NCBI GenBank assembly: GCA_037176845.1
Contig: JAYKXP010000051.1
Coordinates: forward strand, 124,001-188,000
Origin: Paramarasmius palmivorus
Taxonomy: Eukaryota; Basidiomycota; Agaricomycetes; Agaricales; Marasmiaceae
Length of the DNA: 64,000 bases
Direction: 5' to 3'
In this document: positions 1 to 9,574 of the stretch, piece after piece
How the letters are laid out: every line of letters begins with the position of its first letter
How positions within the stretch are numbered: the stretch's first letter is position 1
Made by a program: the position numbers and the translations under genes
The notes under the pieces: generated by a model
Told to the model about the DNA's origin: nothing
Database searches by the model: none
What the model saw: the letters and a program-made list of their open reading frames with translations, nothing else

Positions 1-771
1 CGTCTTAGCTGCAGCCAGGAATAGGATAGCGGCGTTGAGTCGTAGCGAGACCATACCGAGCTTGCAACTGGACTCTGCCTCGAATCTCCCTAAAGAAGAC
101 TTCGAGAGGCCGTTCTACGAGCTGATTGTCGATGGAATTCATTCGCACCCTAACTCCGTTCGGGTCAGTTATTTTGCGGAATGTAAAAGGTCGCATGGCT
201 CATACTCTGTCTCACGTTAGCTTGCGTACTCGGCCTTTCCGGAAGGTTGCATTTTGATTACAGATGGTGAATAATTGCGTCTTGTCCCGAACCTGGAACA
301 TGGCTGACCCTTCGAGCCCAGCCATGAAGATTCTAGATCCAAATCTCCGGGATGGCGTCCATGAATGGCGCGATGGCAAGCGTTTCGTCAAAGAGGGTGA
401 TAAGCTTTATCTTGAGGGAACGAATACCCTTGCGGGCAGGTATGGAGCTTTTCTGTGCGAGGAATCTTTCACTCACGTTTATAAATGGCGACTAGTGTCG
501 TGACCCTCGACAAGTGCGTTCGCAACTTTAGCCGTTTCACTGGCGCATCGATAGGACAAGCTCTAAAATGCGCCACATTCAATCCCGCGAAGTATGTTCG
601 ATAATTCTACGTGCTTTACTTTCTTGCTCATGTCCTCTTAGATGTCTCGGCATTGAGAACAAGAAAGGAACTCTCCGGCCCGGAGCTGATGCTGACCTTG
701 TCGTGCTCAATCTGGAAGGTAAGGTGCAAAGTACCTGGGTAAAAGGCAAACAAGTATGGAAGAGGGTTTGA
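1..771 (+). CDS. N-acetylglucosamine-6-phosphate deacetylase, 3' part
   Basis: Removes acetate from N-acetylglucosamine-6-phosphate in chitin/amino-sugar breakdown, in the cytosol. The N-terminal part lies left of the window. Visible exons are about <1-163, 221-266, 322-439, 496-591 and 642-771, and all joins keep frame. Family signs in order: DGIHSHP (a conserved metal/substrate histidine segment), GCILITDAM containing the catalytic aspartate, an EGTNTLAGS turn, and the closing GTLRPGADADLVVLN strand typical of amidohydrolase ends. The spliced serine of LAGS is rebuilt across the third intron, which supports the model. The stop is at 769-771. The family is clear; only the missing 5' end limits the description. 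Confidence 0.88.
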
Positions 772-1409
772 ACCAGTTGCTAGTAGCTGGTGTAGTATGC
801 CATATGCAAGTACGGTCTTTTCTTCAACCCACACACGTCTGACTGCAGTGTCCAGGCTCGTCATATCCGTGTAACAGTAACTGATGTTGATGCCGCATCG
901 ATTTACGTTTGAAGAAACATGATTCTTTTCAAAAACCCTCAAATGCTCGCGGCAATGAATTGCGTAACCCCGCAACGTGTGGGGCGTAGTGATACCCCGG
1001 ACGCTCTGTCTGGACTCGGGTGGAATTCGGCCACAAAACTGTCCTCAGGCCGTTTCCATCCGTGCTGCTCTATGTTTCTGACTCGACATCGGCGGAGGCA
1101 ATTCTCTACCGGTCTCGCCCGAGCTTAATGAATTTGAGACTGGTCATTAGGGAGTCTGGGGAGTAGATAAGGGAGGAATTTCATTTTTCTTCGCCAGGAG
1201 TCGGCCAGGAGACAGGAGATTTGCTTATATAAGCATTTCGGAAATGGGGACGGCCGACGGAGTAAACATGCGCCCATTCCTTTTCGGTCTACATCTATCA
1301 GTTTGCTCATTTTTTTTCTTTATCTTTCTCTTTCACCTACGCCCACATTCTCCCGTTTATTTAACCTTAGACTTCTAGATTTCTTCCAACTTCACCACCC
1401 CCTCTCATC
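772..1409. other. intergenic, 638 bases
   Basis: Lies between the deacetylase stop and the F-box start. Reading frames here are short and lack splice-joinable domains. The last 100 bases before 1410 are rich in C and T (tttcttt, tctttctcttt), as is common upstream of basidiomycete start codons. No other feature is seen. Confidence 0.5.
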
Positions 1410-2387
1410 ATGACCATGTCGACGATCATGACTATTACTCACGCGCCGCACTCGCGTCCCAGGAGACTATCTTTGTCGTTGGTGACACCCAGAGCGCCGC
1501 CGCCTCTTCTCAATCTGCCAGCGGAGCTCGTATTCGAGATCATCGAGCTGTCCTTGAAGACCAATAAACCCAGTAACATTGCGGCCGTCTGCAAAACCAT
1601 CAATAACTTCCTCGATATTATCCTTTACCGCACAGTCGTCCTTGATACGAAGGACACGATCAACCTCTTCCATCGAACCACCCTTTCCAAGTCCTCCACA
1701 TTCCTCGCTACTCATGTCAAGAGTATTGTCTTGACGTATCCCCCGGCACCAAGCAGCCTCCAATTCCGTCGTGTGCTGGATATCATCCCCGCATGCAGGG
1801 GTCTGCGCTCCTTATCTCTACCTTCCGAATACGAACTCGACACAGCATTGTCATTAGTTCGTGCTGTCAGTAGTGACACACTGTCCGACCTCGTCGTTCA
1901 CTCACATGAAGGATTACTCAGCCACCCCATCTCCGGCTTTAAGCAGTATCCAACATGTAGCGCGACTCTAACCCATCTCCGCGTCTCAGAGCCCGGAGAT
2001 GGCTTTGTTTCCCCGTGTGCGATGCTGTCCTCGTTCGGACCCCTTCCTCGTCTTACACACCTCCAATTGTCGCGTCGTATCAATTCCAATGAACAGAACG
2101 ATCAGGTGTTCGTTGACGATCTCGAAGCCATCCTCAGAAGCCGGCCCGACCTGAAGGTGCTAGCTGTTTCCATCTTTCCCTTACCATGGACAGCACCGGG
2201 CACGGATGTCACGCAAAGTACTATTTGGAGTATGGTGGAGTCCCTGGCTATGGCGGATCGCCGCCTCGTCCTCAGGAAGGATGAATACAAAGAATGGAAT
2301 GCGGAATGGGATGGGATACGTCGACCGAAGTTGGGGGAAGCCTCGGACTTTTGGACCTCGGTGAAGAAACAGATGGTAGCGGAATGA
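1410..2387 (+). CDS. F-box domain protein
   Basis: A single-exon gene for 325 residues. An F-box-like segment lies near residues 35-75, opening LNLPAELVFEIIELSL and followed by AAVCKTINNFLD, then LYRTVVLD, the usual order in Agaricomycete F-box proteins. F-box proteins are substrate receptors of SCF ubiquitin ligases, binding Skp1 through this segment. The rest (about 80-325) has scattered leucine-rich stretches but no regular LRR that I can phase. ATG occurs at 1410 and again at 1416; either could start. The target is unknown. Such genes are numerous and fast-evolving in this group, so no finer name is given. Confidence 0.8.
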   Translation: MTMSTIMTITHAPHSRPRRLSLSLVTPRAPPPLLNLPAELVFEIIELSLKTNKPSNIAAVCKTINNFLDIILYRTVVLDTKDTINLFHRTTLSKSSTFLATHVKSIVLTYPPAPSSLQFRRVLDIIPACRGLRSLSLPSEYELDTALSLVRAVSSDTLSDLVVHSHEGLLSHPISGFKQYPTCSATLTHLRVSEPGDGFVSPCAMLSSFGPLPRLTHLQLSRRINSNEQNDQVFVDDLEAILRSRPDLKVLAVSIFPLPWTAPGTDVTQSTIWSMVESLAMADRRLVLRKDEYKEWNAEWDGIRRPKLGEASDFWTSVKKQMVAE

Positions 2388-2980
2388 ATTCGGTGGTTTC
2401 TTATCGACCTCGTCTCGTCCACGAAAGTATAGATCTAGACTTACTTATATAGACTCTGGCATCATACCTCATACCTAATGTGTACTGTAGTACCGGAAAA
2501 CCTTACTTGTGATTTCACGATACTTCACGATACCAATGATTTGAATGTGTCAAATAATATATGAGCTAGCGATACATTCTAGACATGTCTTAGATCCAGT
2601 GTAGTCCAAGTGAAAGAGAAGGAATCCAGATGAATATCCCAAGTGAAAACCGAACAAAAGTCAGACGAAGAGGATGGATAGGAGGAGTGCGGAGATGTGT
2701 TTGAGTGACCAGCACAGTGCACTGACACGCCCAATACAGGTGATAGGCAGAAACGCAAGGCATTCATGCATGGTAGATTGGTCGCATAAGAGTTGTTAAA
2801 TTCTGGGCTTGAAAGTCTTTGCATTAGACCATTGCAAACTTCCATATTAAACATTGTCCATTAGATGCATAGATCCGCTTGTATACTGGAAAACATGTTA
2901 GCTACCAAGGGGCGCAATTTGTAGAGGACCAAGACTCACGTAGGGGTATCTCAGCATGGGACAGTACAGACACATATGGG
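2388..2980. other. intergenic between convergent genes, 593 bases
   Basis: Holds the 3' flanks of the F-box gene (plus strand) and of the small peptide precursor gene (minus strand). The longest frame (minus, about 2579-2854) has low complexity and no recognisable domain. No other feature is seen. Confidence 0.45.
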
Positions 2981-3293
2981 TCAGAAGCAGCCCCATCTAC
3001 AGAATGGATCCGGAGAAGGATCTGGGTCGGGCGACGGCCTGCGTGCCTCGACGACGACATCGGGCTCAGACTTGAGGAAGCGAAGTCAGTATGTAGTAGC
3101 ACAAAACTAATGCATAGGACATACATCTCTAGCCGCAACATCCAAAGGGGAATTAATGGACGCGGGATTAATGGGTACAGGTGCCGCTGCTACAAAAGAG
3201 GTAGCTGCCGACTGATCAGAACTCGCAAATTAACAGCCGCGTGAAACACTTACCACAAGCAAGGGCGAGGGCGAAGAGAAATTTGAGTTGCAT
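2981..3293 (-). CDS. small secreted peptide precursor (69 residues, Kex2-type)
   Basis: Three exons on the minus strand: 3293-3254, 3204-3125 and 3070-2981, with introns of 49 and 54 bases that carry GTAAGT and GTATGT donors and AG acceptors. The joined frame runs from ATG to TGA without a break. The product starts MQLKFLFALALACATSFVAA, a classical signal peptide, followed by a short propeptide. A dibasic EARR site follows, then the 18-residue tail PSPDPDPSPDPFCRWGCF. Kex2 cleavage after RR would release an acidic, proline-rich peptide with two cysteines four apart (CRWGC) that could close a ring. I do not recognise the family. Ascomycete alpha-type pheromones and other Kex2-processed fungal peptides have a broadly similar layout. 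Function is unknown. Confidence 0.68.
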
Positions 3294-4146
3294 GTTTGAC
3301 AAAGGAATGAAGGAGTCGGCTAACGACTGTGGTGAACAAAGGAAGAAGGGTAGGGGTTTACTCGACAAGGTTTTTGCTCACTTTCGTTTATACATTGTTC
3401 GAACAAGGGATTCACTGTAAAAGGACACGGTATCCTAGAGATCTGAGAAAACCAGGTCGGACGCGTGCAAATGCCCTTTTTGGTAGTCAATGTACTTTGC
3501 GCTGTGCTCCTGGACGTGTTAAGTAAGTCAACAACTGCCTTTTCGAGATAGGATTGCCATATTTAGAATACCACCTACCATTCTCGGCGTTAGTTTGTTG
3601 TTCAATCTGCCGCGCCCCGTAACATTGTCAATTAGACCCCGAAATTTCCCAAGGCGAAAGTTACAGCAGCCTATGTATAAACTTTGTGCTGCGATAGTTC
3701 TGCTTTGGGTTAAAAGACATGAACACGACATTATTTAACAATAGGAGCGCGTCACCTAGTACACTGCCTATGGTCTTCATGGCGGTTTCGGCTACAGATT
3801 GTCATTCTTGCAATCGTTGGCACTGAACTCCTTTGAAAGCGAGGCGAAATTCAATGCCAAGTAGCTTGCATGTTGAACAAACTGTTGGCGTCGAGAATGT
3901 CGTAGGGACCAAGGAAACTGTGTGGGAGTCAGGCACACCTACTACCCAATGAGCTACATCATCGGAGAGTACTTGGCTAAGATGGGTCCCTCGGGAATAC
4001 GTGGGATAGCGGACTGAGATTTAAATATCTGTCAAGAACACGCGATGTTCACGAAGGATCCAGACTTGAATGGTACTAAACCAGGTTTCCCTTTATTGAT
4101 AAACGTCTTCATGATACACGTTCTTGAAATCTTCTAACATTCACAT
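3294..4146. other. intergenic, about 850 bases
   Basis: Contains the promoter of the peptide precursor and the 3' flank of the carbonic anhydrase. Both strands were read for joinable exons and no credible gene was found. Confidence 0.45.
3386..3392 (-). promoter_or_regulatory. TATA-like box for the peptide precursor
   Basis: TATAAAC on the minus strand, 93 bases before the ATG at 3293, a plausible distance for a fungal TATA element. Confidence 0.35.
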
Positions 4147-4876
4147 TCAAAGTACCTGAACAATCTGCGGTGACGGTTCCTGTCAGAGATCGAGATAAGA
4201 ATAAGGCAAAATACACGCACCTTGCCATCCTCAACACGAAAAATCCATCCCGTAATCGCGGTCTCCTTCAGCACCAGCGGATGTTCCCGTAAGAACTTGA
4301 CGTCGTCTCTCACACTTGCTTCGAGGTCGTTAAACTCCATAAACTCGATCTCGTTGAGTGCTTTGACAGCATTTGGATCGTCTTGAGGAAGTTCGGCCTT
4401 GATTTTGTCGCGCAACTGGGGTGTAGTGAATGTGAGTAAACCACAGCCTGTATGGTGGAAGAGGGCAATTTCTCGTGTTCCAAGAAGGCGTTGGGATATG
4501 ACGATGCTTCTCAAAGCATCTTTACTGCAAAGCCTCTAAAGTGAGCCTCCTTTACACATCAAGATGCTGGGAACTCACGCGCAGCCTCCAGCATTCCTGA
4601 CGATGTGAGCTTCACCTAATTGAAGTCCAAGTGACTCGAAATTGCTATGAATATTCATTAGAGTAAATAATCACACCGTAGCCGATCTCACTTACTCAAT
4701 ACGAGAGTCCATACAAGTTACTGATACAGCGAATCAGTGTGGCCTTCGAGAAAAACTAGATTTGATCGAGACCCACCAATAAGTAGTTTCTTGGATGGAG
4801 GAGTGGGCAAATTTGGTCGATGTCGTTCCTTTGCGTACGCTTCGTTGGGTGCTATGAAATCCTGGTATGCGGGCAT
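4147..4876 (-). CDS. beta-class carbonic anhydrase
   Basis: Interconverts CO2 and bicarbonate with a zinc ion. Five exons (4876-4777, 4720-4696, 4644-4579, 4524-4221, 4164-4147) join to 170 residues. The beta-class signature is complete: TCMDSRI gives the zinc cysteine and the Asp/Arg dyad, HIVRNAGG is the conserved core, and FHHTGCG gives the histidine and second cysteine ligands. No presequence is visible, so it is probably cytosolic. The length fits the short fungal group rather than the longer Nce103 type. ATG at 4876 is used; the frame extends upstream only through non-ATG codons. The last exon codes only five residues and the stop. Confidence 0.88.
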
Positions 4877-5179
4877 GATTGAGGTCGGTGTCAGAGTTCG
4901 TTTCCGGCTATTCCGATCGGCCAAGGGATTTGAGCGTAAAAGCGAACTACAGCTGTCAGTCTATGTGTTAATCTTTATTGCGAGGGAGAAGGCTCCTGGG
5001 TACGTGTAGAAACCCAGTAATTGGTTCTGCTGTATTCCAGTTCATGGTAGACGAGAACAAAGATCAGTTGCCGAGATCCGTGAATTTTGAGCTCTGGAGT
5101 CTGGACTTCGCTACTTATGGCATTGTACAAAAGCTGTGTTTCTCGCCTTGAGTTACAGTATCTACAGGACCGATACAGG

Positions 5180-5900
5180 ACCAACTCAGAAAAAAAAACT
5201 CCCTCCATTCTGAATTGTTCCACCCAGTTGACGATACCAACACGGGCGCCAACTTTAATCATCCACTGAAGCTCCTTCGATCTTCTTCTCGTCTCCTTTA
5301 GCAATTGTGAATTGGAGATGAATCAACTTAAGGCATTCGATGCCCAAGTCCGAGACATACACAGAGTCTGGGATCCACCTGAATACCAATGCCTCTACAA
5401 GATCTTGGTACTCCGTATCGTCTTCAAAGCACATCCCAGTGAGGCAGAGGTTTCTGAGATTAGGGACCACACAACACTCGCTGCTCCGAGGTCGATCCTC
5501 AGACGACGAAGGAGAAAAGGAGTAATGATTCGGTCTAGGTGATTGACAGAGGCAACGTTTTCGACCGCTCTGAATAAAGCCGAACACCATCCTCCAGCTC
5601 CTGCTGGTCTTTGTCCCAGTCGCTAAGAAGGATAGTGATGTTGGCCCACAACATCGGTGCCGACAGAGCAACTTCCTTCCATTGCTGACATACTGAGGAT
5701 ATGAGAGGCAGATGGGTAACTGGTTTTTCATCGTCCCAATCACTTTCCGTGAAACAATGAAAGAAGATATTGACCAACATCTCTGGTGGCATCCTACGGA
5801 CTGGGGCTAGCAATGCACCTTTCAAAAATCCCTAGCTTGATCGGAGCACGAAACCGTATTTCGGAACATTTGTTGTATGGCGTTCAAGCGACTATGCAAT
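5180..5900 (-). pseudogene. F-box protein relic, frameshifted and internally deleted
   Basis: An F-box segment (PVRRMPPEMLVNIFFHC, then SSVCQQWKEVALSAPMLWANI) lies at about 5810-5640. It lacks an in-frame ATG; the helix that should precede it (NAIQQMFRN...) is in another frame. The typical C-terminal end (VVPNLRNLCLTG, DLGIECLKLIHLQF) follows almost at once in a second frame. It continues as ELQWMIKVGARVGIVNWVEQF in a third, with about 300 residues of the usual leucine-rich middle missing. Two or more frameshifts plus a deletion point to a dead copy. A rescue by introns is not excluded but would need several coincidences. Confidence 0.58.
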
Positions 5901-6096
5901 GTCTGTGAATTGGAACCTGACATTGGCGACTATATTTTGATGATATATAAAAAGGTCAGCCTTGTACAAGGTGCGAAAAGAGACACTATACCCAGCTGCA
6001 GATCGTGGTTTTTAGAGAGGCGCCGCGGTGTCACGTTACGACGCTCCTAGAAAGATAGTGACTTCATTCTTGACTGCCATCCACCATCTCTTCCCA

Positions 6097-7352
6097 ATGC
6101 TTTCCCAGAAACCTGCAGACGCGGATGCCTCTATTCGCCTAACAGACACAGATGCTGCACTAGCTCGACTTTCAGCTGTCCAGAAGCAGTATCTTACAGA
6201 TCCATTCATCAGAGCACTCGTTCCACGCGCACATCTCCAGCCTCCTCGACCACCTCTTATCAATATTGGCACCTTTGTCAGAACTGTCGCAATTGACGAT
6301 CTCGTTCAACAATGGCTGGATATAGGAAAGAAATGTCAGATTGTCAGTTTAGGTGCTGGAAGTGACACACGGTTTTGGCGTTTGGCTGTGAGTGTTGTAT
6401 CCTCGTCATCATTGTCGTGGTTTATTGGTTCGCTCATGGAATGTCGTAGGCAGACAGGCCCATATAAAGATATATTAGCGGCGTATATTGAACTTGATTT
6501 TGCGGAGAATACAATGAAGAAGGCCATGGCTATTCGAAAGAGCAAGGAACTTGGTGCAATTCTGGGCAATGACGTGAAATTGGGTGTGCTTTATACTGAA
6601 CCATCTCCGAAATGCAGAGTCTAATGTATCTGTTTGTAGCTCAGGGAGGAACGGCGCTTCATTCCCCAGTCTACCATTTGATACCTGCAGATCTTCGCGA
6701 TCCGCCATCGACCTCTCTGAAGCCTTTAGGAGAACCAACCGATAATGGCAAACCACTACTAGACCCATCCCTGCCTACATTGCTGCTCTTCGAATGTGTA
6801 CTATGCTACATGTCGCCCGAGGCTTCAAACACGCTATTACGATGGTTCTCCGACTACACGTCTGCCGCACTCGGTGCAATAGTATACGAAATGTTCGGTT
6901 TGGAGGATTCCTTTGGGAAGGTGATGGTGAGCAATCTGAAGGTATGTTTCCTGCCATGATTGCCATTTCTACCTCTTATCAGACCCCAAGGCTCGCAATG
7001 TCACACTTCCTGGTGCAGGACCGTATAAAACTCTGGCCAATCTTCCGAATCGATTCCTTAGTTTAGGGTATACTAAGGCCCAGGCACTCACGCTGAAGGA
7101 CATCAGAAAACAATACATAGACTTGAGCGAGCTAGAAAGGTCAGTCTTCATTGATCGATAACGGTGACAAACTGAATAAACGCTCGCAATAGAATATCGA
7201 GACTCGAGTTTCTAGACGAAGTAGAGGAGCTGGACCTCGTTTTGGATCACTACGCCATCACTTGGGGAGTATCTCTTCCTTCATCTGCTCCGTCAGAACC
7301 TTGGCGAGGTTGGGCTCTGAAGCAAAAGCAACGAGAGGAAGAGGAAGATTAA
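6097..7352 (+). CDS. leucine carboxyl methyltransferase (PP2A methyltransferase, Ppm1/LCMT1)
   Basis: Methylates the C-terminal leucine of the PP2A catalytic subunit, which controls holoenzyme assembly. Five exons: 6097-6387, 6454 to about 6572/6584, 6645 to about 6941, about 6995 to 7140, and about 7193-7352. Key pieces: IRLTDTDAALARLSAVQKQYL at the N-terminus, the SAM-binding loop IVSLGAGSDTRFW, YIELDF, GGTALHSPVYHLIPADLR, the acidic loop LLFECVLCYM, and the closing EFLDEVEELDLVLDHYAITWG. All are in family order. The exact donor of the second intron is ambiguous (gtgaaa or gtgctt). ATG 6097 is the first in frame. It is convergent with the LIS1 gene 200 bases away. Confidence 0.9.
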
Positions 7353-7551
7353 ACAGCAGCCAACTTGTATCAATAGGTGAACAAATCAATGTATTCCATA
7401 TGCCTCAAACAAAACGAAGGCTACCGGTCACAATAGCGTTTAGTAATGAATGTAGTAGGTGATTAAAAACTCCATAATAATAATACATCACATATGTGAC
7501 CTGGCGAAAATATGTAAAGCAAACGTTCGTTACCCGGAAAATCGTCCCATC

Positions 7552-9330
7552 TCATCGTTGAGGTACCCATATCTTGATCGTCTACAAGAGCAAGAGGAGC
7601 GTTAGATCGTCCCAGGGTCAACAAGCTAGTCAACGCACCTGGTCATTCCCAGAAGTCGCAATAACGTTCACCGGCCTCGCTTCTGAGTCCGTCTGTGCAC
7701 CGACTTTCTGCCTTCCCCAAGACATTGAGTTGACAAATTGGTCGTGTGCTTCGACCTTGCGTATGCACCTGCCCGTCTTCAGGTCCCAGACTCGGAATGT
7801 GTGATCATCCGATGCTGAAAGGAGGTATTGGCCGTTTGGATGGAACACAAGGGCACGGATCCAACTGTCGTGCCCGACCTTGAGCGACACGTTGAGTCCC
7901 GAGGATTTGTTATAATACTGGGAATGTAGCTTACAAGAGTATGCAGACATTGTCCACGAATAGCGTCCCAGATTTTGATCGTCATGTCTCGCGATCCGGT
8001 GACAGCGAAAACTATCGAGGCATTGGTGACAGCAGGAACGTTTTCTGGTGACTGGGTAGAAAACAGGATAAGCAAACGATCGAAGCCATCGAGGATAGGC
8101 CTACCTTGAGTGTGATGAGCTCTCTGACGTTCGCAACGGCGTGGGGTGGGCAAATTTCAGCCACCTCGACAACATTCTCGTGTCCTCGGAACTCGGCCTT
8201 CACTTCGCCAGAGTTCACGTCTACTATCTTTGCAGTCTACAGCGAGGTGTAGGTCAACTAGTGTGAAGGTGCACTTTGGAAGAGGTCAGCTTACATGGTC
8301 TGAGGCACAAGTGATGGCATAACGACCATCTGCGCTGGGAACGGCACACCGAATCCAGGCTTCATGAGGGGTCAGAACCTTGATGCAGTGTGTGGATGCG
8401 AGATCCCATATCCTAAGCGTTTGATCTCGACTTGAGCTGACAATCTTGTCATCTCCAGGCAGGAATCGAGCCGATGAAATGGAATGCTCGTGACCACGCA
8501 ATGTTGCAGAGTTTTGGTATTCATTCTCGACATTCCAGAGCTTGATGAAAAGATCATATCCACAGGTAACTGCAATTAACCGATCAGAGTTGTCTTTTCG
8601 GGTAGCCAAGGTATCTCCACGTACCCAACATGGTTCCCTTTGAATTAAACTGACAGTCCGATACTCGCTTCGTGTGGGCTTTCAGGGTGCGCTCCAGCTC
8701 CCCAGTCTCCCAGTCCCATACCTTGACGGTGCAATCGTCGCTTGCGGATGCGACGACAGAATAAAGTGGGTGGAAAGCAACGGTGTTGACGGCCTCTCGA
8801 TGGCCAGTAAGGGTGTGTTTCGGTCCTGCCGTGGGTATCCAATCATCGTTGCTCTTTCCTCCTCCTGAAGATGACCCATTGGGTAAATGGGACATGTGCG
8901 AGTTTTCTTCTAAAGCTTGGGTTAATCGCGTTTCTAAGTCCATGATCTACGTTTGGACATGAACATTGAAAATCCTCCATCAATCGTGAGACAAGAAAAG
9001 ATGTTCAAACGACGCACCTTCTTCTGCATTCGTATCACACTCGTCCATTTCTTTACCAATAATCCACTCGCTTTTTGGTTTGCTTCGGGTGAAAAGTCGG
9101 CCTAGATGATCAATATCGCAAAGTGTTGGATAGGAGATTGTTGAATCATCGTACAAATTTCGGGACCTCCTCCTTGAATTGTTCAAATGTCTTTGTGTAC
9201 CCACCCGAATGCAGATAGTCGAGGATTGCTTTATGTCTGAGATTGAGGTAAGAAAAGGGTATGCGCTGTAGGTTATCGTAAATGGGACGCACAAATCATC
9301 TTGCTGCCGTTCGGAGAGAGACGAGGACAT
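7552..9330 (-). CDS. nuclear distribution protein PAC1/LIS1 (WD40)
   Basis: Dynein regulator needed for nuclear migration and spindle positioning. The N-terminus [21 protein letters not shown] with [10 protein letters not shown] is a LisH dimerisation motif, followed by a coiled coil ([14 protein letters not shown]) and seven WD40 blades. Blade markers include [50 protein letters not shown] and the last, [15 protein letters not shown]. At least six short introns interrupt it; the final one splits the last blade, and the last exon codes TIKIWVPQR plus the stop. The order matches LIS1 throughout and no blade appears lost. Start and stop are well fixed by homology. Confidence 0.92.
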
Positions 9331-9574
9331 GGCGGGGAAATTACTGAGCAACAAAGGTAATCGTTAGAGAAAAATAGGATTAGAATTGAGGATTGAGTAC
9401 AAAGCCGGCTTCTATGGCACTTGTTCAGGTAAGATAATAGAAATGAAGTCGAGGCTGAGATGGTTGTCGTAACATTCAAAGTCGCGTCGATGAAGGTTTG
9501 TAAATTCAAACAAACAGACTTGTACCCTAATTTTTTCACTGCTACATTGTCATGTACAACATGCTATAGTTATC

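Noticed and set aside
2981..3293. Reading the terminal CRWGCF as a CaaX mating-pheromone end
   Set aside because: CaaX needs a cysteine four residues from the end; here the last cysteine is second from the end. A signal peptide is also present, which farnesylated pheromone precursors lack.
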